From NCBI GenBank assembly GCA_028023455.1, contig JAQFVV010012530.1, forward strand, positions 186,001 to 250,000: a DNA stretch of 64,000 nucleotides. The letters are read 5' to 3'. The notes below the pieces were generated by a model, which made no database searches, was not told the origin of the DNA, and saw only the letters and a program-made list of their open reading frames with translations. This document shows, piece by piece, positions 11,697 through 23,028 of the stretch (its first letter is position 1; each line of letters opens with the position of its first letter). Made by a program: the position numbers and the translations under genes. This DNA is from Epiperipatus broadwayi. Taxonomy: Eukaryota; Onychophora; Udeonychophora; Euonychophora; Peripatidae.

Positions 11697-14600
11697 TGTG
11701 CCAGTCAAAATATGCTTATCCATCTAACACGAGCTGGAACTCACAAAATGTACTTCAAACCCAGTCAAGCCCGAGATTTAGGTCAGGGACCAGCCTGGAT
11801 TCGAACCCACTCTCCAAGCACCAGATCTAACACCCAATGGATAACATAACAATGGTAGCACATGAGATTTAATTCTTCATCCGGCCCACTAGCAAATCGA
11901 AGAAAACAATAAGACTCATGGACCTAAACATATATATAAACAACTTAAATACTAGACATTCCACAGATAAAATCTAACATATTTAAATAATAGGGGCTTT
12001 ACTAATGAATACTTATGGGCAATTAGTGAATTGGATTGATTCAATAATGAGACAGAAACTGATATATGATGAATTAAAATATATTTATTGACAATTGTTG
12101 TTGGCAAATGCACACAGGCATTTCATTTATAAAGTAACATTCTCTAGACTATTTGAACAATAATTGATGTTGGCAAATAGGTTTGTGGCTATGACTTAAT
12201 GGAGCCAAATATCCTGCTATACAACTAATCACTACATTAACTTATTTGTTATGTCCTTTTATAATCAGTTCGAGTGGCTCTTTTACGTAAAATCAAACCA
12301 AGTCTGGAGTGAAACTTAATACATCTGACTATAATCAATTTATATATTAACTATGGGCTTATAAAGCATCCCAGATAGCTTAAGATCGAACGGGTTTTCA
12401 AGAATGCTTCGGTTCAATGCCGAAGATTGCATATTAGGGAGGAAAGAGTTGGCTATAACGATTTTACTAATACGCTAGGCACAAGTAAAATATAATAATA
12501 AAGTGGCTCTGTGGATGGAAGAATAGTTTTAGGGTTTTTGTGACAAACAACGGTTTACCCAATAACCGGTCATCATGCTGCTAATGGGGAACCTTTATTT
12601 GGTTCAGAGGCGGGGGACTTACGTGCTAATCTGGCCCGTAGCTCAGACTTCGCTACTGCACTACCCATAAGAGAAGATGGGCTGGACTTACCGTGGCTCC
12701 ATCTTATATATATATCAAAAAGAACAGCATAACGAGAAAATATTAATAAATCCCACATCCGCCAAGCCGAAGGATATTATAAATTAAAGATCATATATTA
12801 AATGAACACTAGATCATCAGCTTGATCAAAAGAGCCAACTCTTCTGTAGCATGAGAAATATGTATATGCTACTGACGGGAATATATACAAACTTTACTTT
12901 ATCCCGTTCAATCTCTTTAGTTATCTATAACTACTAAACTTTTAAAAGGGGGGAAAGTATATTTAATAGGGGACTTACGAATACTTAACTAAAAAAATAT
13001 ACTTATGATTGCACTCCAGGCTAGTTTAATCTTTAGTAACATAATAAATAAAGGTTGAAAAGCCACATTTTATATTTATATTAATTAATTTACTAAATGA
13101 CAAAAATATGAATTTGGGTTTCGAAACAGCGTACGAAATGACGCTATATAAATAATAATACGGAGATTTTAAATTCATATCTTTTAAAAACATTTTAATA
13201 ATTAAATGCACGCCATTTCGAAACATAGGCATAACTAATAATAAATAAAATAAGCAAAAGAAAAGCAAAATATAATTGCAGTGATTAAATTATATAGCAA
13301 AACATTAATTAACAGAAATTTAGCAAAAGTATTTCATTTATAGAATTAAAATATTTTAGGAAACAATTTAGACAGTTTACACTATTGTATTAGCAAAAAG
13401 TATTTCATTTAAATATTATTTCGAAAACAATTTAGATAGAAATTTCAATAATATGGTTAGCTAACCTGTTTTGAAGAAATAATGAATGTTTTTGAAATGC
13501 ACACAGAGCTCTGCGATTTTAAATAATACTAAAATAGTTCTGTAGCTAAGGAGAGATTCGAGCTGGAAACGAAGGTGACTTCTTTGGCGGCTTATGGCAT
13601 CTTCAATTTAGTTGGGAGACGATTTTTTAAAATAGTGTTTCTTTAGCTGGACTGAAATCGGAATGAGGGCAAATTATTTTTACGGCTTATGGCATCTTCA
13701 AATTTAGTTGGTGTAAGCTTGGTTGTTCCTTTGGCATTTGATGGATTGAACTAGGCATTCCATCACGGGAAAGCAGCAAAATTTTGCCTGACTTTAGCCA
13801 GACATGTTAAGGTTGAACAATAATAAAACTTCTCCTGTTGACTCTCTTCAAAAGTAAGATGGATTCTCTCTTCCCGCTTAAAATAAGACCTATTTATATC
13901 CTTCTACTAAACTTTAACACCTTTCTGGAATTTCGTAAGCCTCGGGACCAATTGACTTTTAATTAAAGCAAAATAATATAATTCAATTTCTACAACAACT
14001 GATAAAATCTCCGAGGTGTTATATTTAATTTCCTTAAAAAAATGTATCAAAATATATAAACTATATAACTTGATTCATTTTCATTAATTAAATTCCTTTT
14101 CAGGTGTTATTACCTAGCAGAAGGAACGGTATTCTGATTTAATGAAAAAGTCTTTTGTTGCAAACAAAAATCAATCAGAAAACAGATTTTACTTTTTTAC
14201 CCGGGTGTGTCACTAATTGATATCTTGTTTACAAAAATTCTCATTTTTAATTGCGAACAGATAATTCTTATTTTATAAAACTAAATAACTTTTAACATAT
14301 TTGTTTATTAAAAAAAAAAAGCAAATTTAAAGAAAATACTTGTTTCAACTATATATGTAAAACATTAAATCAGAAAACCGTTAAATAAATTAAAGAAAAC
14401 ATTTACATTACTTTTATTTAAACTTAAATATATATGAATCATTTTGCCGTTATTCCAAGGTTTAAATTATCCATCCACATACGAATATAATAGCGAAATA
14501 TAATTAAAACTTGACTGAAAATTAATAAAACATTCTATAATAAATTATGAGCATTTCTCCGCTATAATTTTATCAAACCTGTCTAATTATAGCGTGTTTC

Positions 14601-14762
14601 GTAAGTAAATGGATGATGCAATTCAAGCGGCCATTATAGCAAAGTTTTCCCGCTCGACTTATATATTACATTTTTACATTTATAATAGGTTTGAAATTAG
14701 TTCAGATGAGTAGGTCATTAGGTTGATGGTGAAACGGAAAGGGATTGGAGGTTTCCGTTTCA
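11697..14762 (-). repeat. LTR of element A (5' LTR in the inferred orientation)
   Basis: This is a near-identical copy of 6052-9116. Differences are scattered single-base changes (for example in the 12510-12530 and 12660-12740 segments) and short homopolymer indels. Terminal dinucleotides are TG/CA on either strand. The terminal hairpin is at 14730-14762 and the tRNA-like box B at 11799-11810. No separate gene is supported inside. Confidence 0.8.
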
Positions 14763-14766
14763 ATAT

Positions 14767-15139
14767 GCCTTTCCACAAACACACGGCCATTTATATATTG
14801 CACAACTTTGATTTAAAATACTACATCTATTTTTTGTGTATTGAAAGAAATAATAATAAACACAAAATTAAAGAAGCTATGTTAATAAAAAGTGAAAAGC
14901 AACATTTGATAAATAGACAGGCTGCCAATATAAAAAATTAATGAATTGTGGGAAAATTGATGTATGACATATTACTTTTTGTTTACATTTGTAACAGTTT
15001 TTTGTAATACAATTTGAATCTAGTTGACAATGACTACATAGATAGTTGAAAGTACTTCTATTAAATTGTGGTATATATATATATATTTTTTAATATTTTT
15101 TACTGTATTAATTATTGTATTGTTTTGAATATATATAGT
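14767..15139 (+). pseudogene. Penelope-like element 3' end, right arm of inverted pair
   Basis: The plus-strand frame (14723-14941) ends in I-E-R-N-N-N-K-H-K-I-K-E-A-M and the tail L-I-N-R-Q-A-A-N-I-K, the C-terminal end of the PLE protein. The 3'UTR follows with GAAAGTACTTC at 15048-15058 and a TA-rich end. It is the reverse complement, with small changes, of the left arm at 5534-6047. The GIY-YIG part upstream is missing or scrambled at the junction with element A. It has no intact function. Confidence 0.75.
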
Positions 15140-15204
15140 AGTAAAGGAAAATATGATTAGATTTTGACTAACTGAAAATATAAATTTCAAAATTCAAATA
15201 TTCT

Positions 15205-15790
15205 TAATAGATTCAATTCAGAAAGTAATCATCGATTAGTAAGATGTAGTAAGGTAGGAGGTAATACAAAACTAGAGAAACCAAAACTATCAAAAAAAGA
15301 TCATATTAACATGTAATATTCCTGATCATTGGAAACACTTCAGTGAATTTAAATTAGAATTTGCTAATCATTTTAAAATATTGATAGATTTTAAAACATG
15401 ATTCAAATTTGACAGATATTAATAAGAAAATAACTGATAATCTACTTACAACTGTAAGATAGTTGGTAAAAAGAAACAATTTATCTGTAAGTTTTCAATT
15501 GAAGACAAAACAATGTATGAATGAAAATATTTTAAAATGGTCCATTAAGTAGAATTAACTGTCTGAAGTTTAAAATGATAGAGAAAAAGTTAATAATAAT
15601 ATAAAAAATATGGAACTATAAATTGCCAAAAAAAGTTTTGAAATTTTTATCCTCAGCAACCTTTTGATGTTAGAAGAAAATTTATTCAACAATAAAAATA
15701 AACGATTGAACTACCTCAAAAAAGAAGTACTACATAATAAAATAAATGGAAGAGAGTTTACCAATAATTATCAGGTACCTATGCTCTGTC
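15205..15790 (+). pseudogene. Degenerate RTE-like LINE fragment (endonuclease C-terminus and linker)
   Basis: A broken frame reads S-N-H-R-L-V-R followed by a K-L-E-K-P-K-L block near 15225-15290. This resembles the S-D-H-R-L-V end of an APE-type LINE endonuclease. After several frameshifts come I-P-D-H-W-K-H-F and Lys-rich linker sequence. Stops are frequent. Assignment to an RTE-like clade rests on the S-D-H-R-L-V-R...L-E-R-like pattern and on other RTE-like tails in the window, so it is tentative. Confidence 0.4.
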
Positions 15791-16880
15791 TATAGAGATC
15801 GGGTCTAAAAGTAGAAATAGTGGAATAACTTTCAGATACGAAATTAAAACAGTGCCCAATCAGTAGTATCTCCTGATGCCCTCTAGGATACGGTTTGGTT
15901 CATCAAAGACTAAGTACTATTTCTGTTACAGTTTTTTTTATATCCTTTTTTTTTTCTTTTTCGATCTTCAATTGCCATCCTATATTAGCTCTTACAACAT
16001 GATTGGGTTTATGCAACCATATGTTCATCCTTTAATTATACATACAGCATTTCTAAACTCAATGAGCTCTATGCACAATATTTATGATTTGGAATTTTAA
16101 CTCAAACTCTCTAAAATTAAGAAAGCAATGACAGGGGCCAATAAACTGGATGTCTTTAGTTGTGATCTTTTCTGAAAGCAAAAAACAGGAGTTTCATCTG
16201 TCAAATATTGTATGTTTAAGCAGCCCTATTCAGGAATATTTCTGCCTACCATGAAGTGAAAATGATCTAGTAAACATGGTCTAAAAATGACCCATGTCAC
16301 ATAGTTTGGCTAGATTATTATGTCTGGTGGATTATTCATTAAAATAATATTACCAGTAGCAGTGATAAAACATGAATTAATGGTAGTACAAAAGATTAAT
16401 ATTATAAAACTTTTTTTAAAATTGTACAAACATGTAATACATGAACTTTTCCTGATACAGTATCTTCAAAACCAGAATGGAGGTCAGCACTTATGGTTAA
16501 GGAGTTGTCAAGATTTAAGATCAATAAAGCTGCTCTCAGAGAAACTTGTTTTCTGGAAGGGAAGATCAGAGAAAGGAGAAGCCATGGTTTTGAATTTATG
16601 GCAAATCTAATTTGATATAAATTAATTTATGTTATCAATTAAAAATTGATAACACTAAAATTTGAAAGCACGGTATCTCCTGTGTTTATTGTATTTGTGC
16701 AGGGGCTTATCTCCAGCATTATATTTTGAGAACTCAGAAAAATAAAGGCTTTATTTCTAGCTGATAGTATTCTTATGAAATAGCATTAAAAGATAAAAAA
16801 AATTCTCAAGACTTTAATGAGAGAAAAAATGATATTAGTATTATAATTCAAATAGTTTATAGTAGCTGAATTAAAAGAGT
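15791..16880. other. Gene-free stretch
   Basis: No supported gene. Frames at 15876-16100 and 16320-16610 lack family motifs. Some phrases look like worn retroelement coding sequence, but none could be placed. Confidence 0.4.
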
Positions 16881-17263
16881 GATGCATTGTGTTTTCTCTT
16901 TTCTTGGAGTCAGGAATCTCTCAGCCACTATGCTAGAGAACCCTGTTAGACACCTTATGTGTCCATTCCACACTATAAGTTTTCCTTTATCTTCTCTATT
17001 TTGTTTTATTTCATTTCCACAACATTATTTTTGTCCACTCTATGGCCTTTATGTCTAGATCCCCCTTATCTTTTTCCAAACCCAAACCAAGAACCCACTT
17101 TCTGTATAATCACTTTCTTTATATTTATTTTCCCACAAGTTCATTATTTGCACCCTTTCTGCTTGTAAGCATTTTACATTCAATTAACGGATGTCTAATA
17201 TTTTCTATACATTTCTTACATACTAAATCACCTACATTTTTTTATTTATGTGTATATTCTCTT
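16881..17263 (-). pseudogene. CR1/L2-like LINE 3'-terminal fragment, reversed
   Basis: The reverse complement aligns with 4980-5390. It holds the C-X2-C...H zinc-knuckle-like region (minus strand, about 17200-17230), then the 'agaaagggtgcaaataatgaa' and 'aagataaggg' blocks. It is interrupted by stops in all frames. Its upstream end directly joins foldback copy 2. Confidence 0.6.
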
Positions 17264-17640
17264 GTAGTGCCATCTAATGCATACCATAGTAATCAATAGA
17301 TGCAAAAAGATTTGTGAATTAAATACTTATTCAGCATCTACTTATCCAATATCCCCAGACTAGTTTCTAGCATGTGGCTTTCATCAGTGAGAAGCTTTGG
17401 GCCTGAGAGCACTCTCCTAGATCTTAGAATCTAATACAATCCTCCAGCAACTATCTATTATATTTTCAGTTAATTATAAAGCTACGAGTCCAAGCTTCTT
17501 CATTGATAAAAGCCACAAGCTAGAAACTAGTTTGGGGGTATCAGATGAATAGATACTAGATACACAAACTTTCTTGCATCTATTAATTACTATGGTTTGC
17601 ACTGGGTGGCAAGGCTGTATGGAGAATTAGACATTATTTA
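17264..17640. mobile_element. Foldback element, family 1, copy 2
   Basis: Arms 17264-17455 and 17485-17625 are imperfect reverse complements and match the arms of 4141-4695. Shared blocks are 'ccatagtaatcaatag', 'ctagtttctagca' and 'gggcctgagagcac'. The centre is shorter than in copy 1. No ORF. The right flank (17645-17690) shares 'cataggaaatggtaatcatgtga' with sequence at 60310-60335. Confidence 0.65.
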
Positions 17641-18985
17641 GCAGCTTACATAAGCATAGGAAATGGTAATCATGTGATATTTAGTAATTGAATTATTGTT
17701 GCATAACTCGTGGATTGACTTTCAGAAACACTTTGTTTATGTAGAAAAATCATTATAAAGAAACATTGATACATCGAACTTTAAAATAAATGATTACATT
17801 ATAGTTAGGTGTCAGAATACAGAAGTTCATATTATATGAATACTGATAAGTCCACAAACTAAAATAGTAATTGCATTAAAAGGGGGTCATTTGGTTATAT
17901 CTATCACATTCAGCATTTATTAAACAATAACATTTGTAATTAGGACTGTCTTACTACTGAGATATGGAATTCTTTTAAGGAATAAGTTAATCTATTTTTA
18001 GGCTCATTAAAAAGAAGAATCAGGACTAGTTTTCTGAAAATGATATCTTATTATTAGTGATTTGATTTTAAAAAGCCATGCCATTTTCTGCTTGAAAAAG
18101 TAACAAATTAAAGGTGGAGCTTCATAATATGTATATTATTGATTACCGTGAGTCTCTTGGATGTAAGTAAATGTACTTGTATTTACATATGTGCTTGCAT
18201 AAGTTGTGAATAATGAAATCATTATTTAACTTAATTTTGTTATTATCATATGCTGTATTAATTCAGAAATAAAGTTTTAGATGTATATGCTATTATATAT
18301 ACAGGATGTACCACGTCATACCATGACCTGTGTTGCTATTCCTTCATTTTCATGATTGTACCTGTGTGCATTAGATAACAGTGGATGTTTTATTGATTTG
18401 CCTTACATTATTATAAATTATGTTGCATGGTTAAGCAAAGCAGTGGATAAAAGTTTGCTATTTATTCCAAAAATAAAATGTCATTCTTGAGAGAGAATAT
18501 TTGATGCCTGCAGGATTTGAAGTTTGTATGGATATAATTTGTGAGGAATGTGAACGTGATGGATTAACCTTCATTTGTCAGATGGCTTTTGGAACTTCTG
18601 CTACAGGTACTAAAGATTGAGGAGTCACAGATTGGTGTCAGTTGATTTTAATAAATATTTTATCGTCTATGGATTGTGTTTTATTAAGCTTTGTAATGAA
18701 CATAGTACTGTTTTTTCATAATTCATATTATAGATGCAGAATTGTAGCAGTCCCTCTTAGACTTTTATATCCTGTTTGGATTAATGCTGCAATAAAGTGA
18801 TGGAGTTAAAAATCAAAGGATCAATTCTGTCATATGATATCCCAAGAGTTAATCATTTGACTTTTTTTGCCTAACACATAATGGAAATTGATAAATATAC
18901 TCTACTGAATTAATTTCTGATAAAGAACTACGATAAAACATACTTAGATTTTTCTTTAACAAGGTCTGTAATAACATTTGTAAAT
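17641..18985. other. Upstream region of GPCR 1
   Basis: No ORF of note. A pyrimidine-rich stretch ending in AG at about 18945-18962 ('tttttctttaacaag') could be a splice acceptor for an upstream non-coding exon. The same layout, with a stronger acceptor, precedes GPCR 2. No core promoter was recognised. Confidence 0.35.
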
Positions 18986-20041
18986 ATGATTCCTATTCAC
19001 AAGAATAGCACTTATCAAAATATTTCATCTGCATCTTTCAAATATATTGCAAACAAAAACGATTTATTCTTTTCTTTCTCATTTTACTGGGCCAGTATTA
19101 CAGTTATCCCTGCACTTTTCTTTTGTGGTATTATAGGAAATATTTTAAATCTTATTGTTTTTAAAAGAATGAATATCAGGGTAACGATGAAATTTTTCCT
19201 ACAGTGTTTGTCAGTTTCAGATTTATTTGTAAATATCTGTTGGATACCTGTGACTATTTATTCCTCTCACCCACATCCATATTCCCCTTTTTTGATTTGG
19301 TATAATAAGCATCTTACTCTAGGGTTAACAGCTTTTTTCAGTGGTTTAAGCTATTACATGACATTACTGGTAACTACTGAACGCTTTATATCTGTCTGCT
19401 ATCCAGAAAAAGTGAATCTTCTTTTACAGAGAAAATATCTTATTACCGCTGTGTTTATTTTCTCCGTGTTAGCTTTGCTCATTACACTTCCTAATTTGAA
19501 GATAATGGGGGCTGAACCTATCTATTACCAAAACGAATCAAACTATAGACTTTATTTAAATGTAAAGTTAATGAAAACAACTTGGTATTTAGTCAATAAT
19601 TTTATTATTGTTATTTTTATTGGTGTTGTTCCTCTTTTGAGTATTTGTGCGATGAATGTAAAGGTTTTCTTAGTCTACAAACGAGAAAGGTTGAAACAAC
19701 ACAAAATAAACAATCAACAACTGGACGGATTTGTTAAAGAACAAAGAGCTATGATTTTACTTTTAAATGGCGTTGTATGTACGTATGTCATCAGCAGCTT
19801 TCCAATGGGATTGTTTTTAATTTATTCACCATTTGCAGATATAAATTCTGATCTTCTACAAATATGGCTCATGTTAGCTTTAGTCTGTGATAACGTGAAT
19901 TTTTCATCCACGTTTTATATTTATGTAATATCTAATCCAGCTTTTCGTAAAGTGTTTATGTCATTATTTACCACCCCAGTTTATCCCCATGAAGTTCAAA
20001 AAGTTAGTAGTGATTGCAAAATGCCTAGTATTACAGACTGA
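18986..20041 (+). CDS. Rhodopsin-family GPCR 1 (orphan, peptide-receptor-like)
   Basis: A 351-residue intronless frame with seven hydrophobic segments, presumably a plasma-membrane receptor. Landmarks: N-glycosylation sites at N7 and N12 before TM1; G-N (N52) in TM1; L-S-V-S-D (D79) in TM2; E-R-F (132-134) in place of D-R-Y after TM3; a basic third loop; P273 in TM6 without the usual C-W; and S-T-F-Y-I-Y (308-313) in place of N-P-x-x-Y in TM7, followed by an F-R helix-8 start. The conserved TM3 cysteine position holds K108, and ECL2 (about 172-198) has no Cys, so the canonical disulfide is absent. The F-Y-I-Y pattern recalls FMRFamide-type peptide receptors, but ligand and subfamily are not assignable. 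It ends M-P-S-I-T-D, shared with the paralogue at 45683-46792. The start is the first ATG, about 25 nt after a possible splice acceptor. Confidence 0.85.
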   Translation: MIPIHKNSTYQNISSASFKYIANKNDLFFSFSFYWASITVIPALFFCGIIGNILNLIVFKRMNIRVTMKFFLQCLSVSDLFVNICWIPVTIYSSHPHPYSPFLIWYNKHLTLGLTAFFSGLSYYMTLLVTTERFISVCYPEKVNLLLQRKYLITAVFIFSVLALLITLPNLKIMGAEPIYYQNESNYRLYLNVKLMKTTWYLVNNFIIVIFIGVVPLLSICAMNVKVFLVYKRERLKQHKINNQQLDGFVKEQRAMILLLNGVVCTYVISSFPMGLFLIYSPFADINSDLLQIWLMLALVCDNVNFSSTFYIYVISNPAFRKVFMSLFTTPVYPHEVQKVSSDCKMPSITD

Positions 20042-20499
20042 CAAATATCTGTAAAGGTTATGTTTTCTGTATAGAATTATTTAGCTGATACAGAACAGAG
20101 CCTCAGTGATTTCCTGAAAAAATACAATGACTAAATTTTTTGTACCTTGTGTTTTAATGCCAGATTCTTTTCTCATCCCAAATCTATTTTAATTAAGGTT
20201 AATATTTTGCCTAAACAGTATCTGTATTACAGGATAGCAAATTCTCTTAAACAGTAAACTATTATACCATTGCCATGATATCCTTTCTATTACCATTATT
20301 TTTTCTTTAATTTTATATAGCTTAAAGATAAATCCAGCAGACCAAAATGCTTGCAATGTATTCTAAATATAATTAGATAAAGAATTAAAAAAACTAATAT
20401 TTATTTATTTTTTTACATTTTAATTCACAATATTGTACACTACATACATGCAATTATATACATACATGTGTTAAATACATTTAAATATATGTACAGTAA

Positions 20500-20922
20500 G
20501 TTAAACATTTGCAGAGGTCCCTACTGTCATTTTTTTCAGGCACATAGTCTTAAGGTTATAGCCTTAATAAATATTACTTTAAGTAATGAGTATGTGCTTT
20601 ATAAATATAATTATTACAACTTTGTATTATCTTAATAGATTTCTAAGCATAAGATCTCAACACTGACTCGTAAATCGAAAGATTTCATGAATGTTAATGT
20701 GTTATAGAATTTGTGGACTTAATCAGCAAGGTATTTAATAACCTTAACCTCTCAAATCAAAATGCTTTAGATTCTCCTATTTATTTAGAAAGTAGGTTAA
20801 GATAAAAGTGGCCACTTTTGTCTTTTAAATAAATCTTGTGTTAAAGATTTGCAGAGGTCCCTACTGTCATTTTTTTCAGGTGCATAGTCTTAAGGTTATA
20901 GCCTTAATAAATATTACTAGAC
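20500..20922. repeat. Direct repeat of about 75 bp, two copies 345 bp apart
   Basis: 20508-20575 and 20848-20918 share 'catttgcagaggtccctac' and 'cttaaggttatagccttaat' blocks almost exactly. A third, inverted and shorter copy lies at about 50845-50880. Between the two copies is the palindrome 'aaaagtggccactttt' (20806-20821), similar to 'agagtggccatctt' at 48590. It looks like part of a dispersed foldback-type family. Confidence 0.6.
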
Positions 20923-21049
20923 AGTAAGTACATAAATCTACATGTATGTATGTTGTACATTTTAATATATCATTAAAAATCAGTGAACATTTAGAAAACC
21001 CTAATATCAATAACAATTAACAATTTCAAACTGTTGTCAAGGCATCTTC

Positions 21050-21460
21050 CTATGTACATATACCTATTTATATATTTTATGAGAATTGTAAATAATTCTA
21101 ACATATATGCATAATATGTATAGACATCTATAGAAATTTACGTTAAATAAATATTTATGCAGTATGCTTACATATTTATATCTGTGTATGTATGCTAAAT
21201 AATTTTTTAACACACATACATACATTATGCACACAAATCTATGTATATGTGTTATACATATTTTAACACACATATATACAGTATGCATGAACACCTACAT
21301 ATGTATAAATGTTATAATTATTTTTAAAATATGTATACCTATATATAGTAAGAACATGCATTTATATATATATATGTGTTACATATATTTTTAATTACAT
21401 ACAGTTTGTATTTAAAACATGTATGTATATATACACACATGTATATATGCACATATATAG
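21050..21460. repeat. Imperfect TA/CA-rich tandem repeat
   Basis: Diverged units of roughly 70-90 bp share 'aacacacatacatac' and 'gcatgaacacctacatatg' themes. The minus-strand frame here is only repeat-derived. No function is apparent. Confidence 0.45.
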
Positions 21461-22796
21461 ATTTTTTCATTTATATATTACTGTATAAAAAGAATTAAAG
21501 AATCTTTATTATTAAAATTTATGATCCTAAAGCTAGTTCTTTTAATATTAAAGGTGTGGAGAATGTAATTGTGAATTGTGGGAAATGTAATTGGTAGATA
21601 TTTATTCATGTGTTTTGCATTTCTTTGCATTTGAAAGATCTGTTTTGGCAGGGAAACCATTGGTTGTGTTAAATAATTTTTTTTTTATTTTCTTTAAGTT
21701 TTGGTTAATCTTGTTTTAATAATTTTAATTTCTTTTAAGATTTTTTAAACCATAAATAAGTCATAAATATAAAAATTTCAGATATGGTGAAATGTGTAAA
21801 CATTGAAATGCAATAAATTCTTTTATGTAATATAAATAAGAATTTCAGATATGATACAACCAAAAGCTGAAATCATATGATCTAGCAATAAACATGCATT
21901 TAATTGATAGGAAAGCAAATATGGACCACTTTCTGCTTAAACATTTAACTGATTTCATTTCATGCTGCATTTTCAATATATGACACTGGTGCTAAATTTC
22001 CATTGCATTTGTTAATAGTAAAAAAAGTGATTTTAACATAGGTTTTATAAATTATATTAATGCTTTAAAAAATTTAGATTTTAGTTCCAATTCCATTCCT
22101 AGATGTCCTTACTAACAATTTAAAAATTTAAGGAAGTCAAAGGTTATTTAAGGAAATGTGACATTTCTATTCTGCTTGAGCAACATTTCCTTTGAATAAA
22201 CTAAATTCATTTATTATCTAATTACTTCACTCATTTTTTAAAATAAAATTATTAAAATATTTGTTTCTTGGTAGAATTTAATGTTTGTATTAAAGTTTTA
22301 TTTCAATGTAGTTTATGTGATATCAAACTGAAACTGTCTTCCATAAATAATTCTCTTGGAATGTTTCATATTTTAATAATTTAAAATTTTTAATATTTTC
22401 TATAATATTTTCGTTATTTGAATGTATGTTTTATACAAAATGTCTAATAAAAATTGTATTTCATTAAAAATATGTCTTCTTGCCTGCAGTCAAAACATTT
22501 TTTTGATTGTTTATTATTCTTATTTGCAAAATTAATGTTTTATATCAAAGTTATATTTCTAATAGTATTTTTTTTTTTACAAAAAAATGAATAGTTTTTG
22601 TTCCATTTAAAAATAAAATAGTTAAAAAAAAGTAGTGCCCACTTCCCCATAGCAAAAATGTGATAATCAAAGATCAAAGTAAAAATTGACATTTATTGGC
22701 TTAATGTAAATCAGGCTAATATGATTAATATTACTAGATCCTGTGGTTTCAGTTTTCCCAGCTAATTTTAATTAGTTGTTGCCTAGTTACATTATT

Positions 22797-23006
22797 GCTG
22801 AAATTTTATCTAGATATTTACAATGAAAAATTCCATTATACTTCAATGCTTACATCTTATATATATGAAATATCCAAGTATATTCATGTATAATTTATTG
22901 TTTCAGAAAAGTTTATAGAGGCACTGTTTATTTTGTTATATTGATGTTGAAATTTTATCTAAATTTTTACACTGAAAAAATTTCCTTTATATTTGAAGCT
23001 TACATC
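22797..23006. repeat. Direct repeat upstream of element B
   Basis: 22797-22857 and 22947-23006 are about 80% alike by eye: 'gaaattttatcta' blocks, then an A-rich stretch ending 'gcttacatc'. Both are followed by short TA tracts, and element B is inserted in the second. Confidence 0.55.
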
Positions 23007-23028
23007 CCAAGTCCAAATATATATATAT

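Larger units (their letters stand above)
6048..14766 (-). mobile_element. LTR element A: long-LTR, pol-less (LARD-like) retroelement
   Basis: Two direct repeats of about 3.07 kb (6052-9116, 11697-14762) bound a 2.58-kb interior. Both repeats begin TGTG and end TTTCA on the plus strand and differ at roughly 1% of positions by eye. The 4-bp flanks ATAT at 6048-6051 and 14763-14766 fit a target duplication. A gypsy-like primer-binding site next to the right LTR reads on the minus strand, and the only sizeable ORF is also minus, so the element most likely runs right to left. There is no protease, reverse transcriptase or integrase, so it would need enzymes supplied in trans. A purine-rich polypurine tract is not evident next to 9116 on the minus strand, which is odd. 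It is inserted in the middle of a PLE inverted pair. Confidence 0.8.
20042..22796. other. Gene-free stretch downstream of GPCR 1
   Basis: It contains the local repeats listed separately (20500-20922, 21050-21460) and otherwise AT-rich spacer. No supported coding region. A 'gcagaaatcatatgatctagc'-like phrase near 21865 recurs near 47565, so a degenerate dispersed repeat is likely. Confidence 0.4.

Noticed and set aside
11799-11810. tRNA gene suggested by GGGTTCGAATCC (minus strand)
   Set aside because: No acceptor stem or clear D-arm/box A at the right distance; more likely a SINE-derived piece in the LTR.
21064-21294. Minus-strand Cys/Tyr-rich 76-residue frame resembling a small secreted peptide
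   Set aside because: Lies wholly in an imperfect TA/CA-rich tandem repeat; the repeated peptide pattern follows the DNA repeat.
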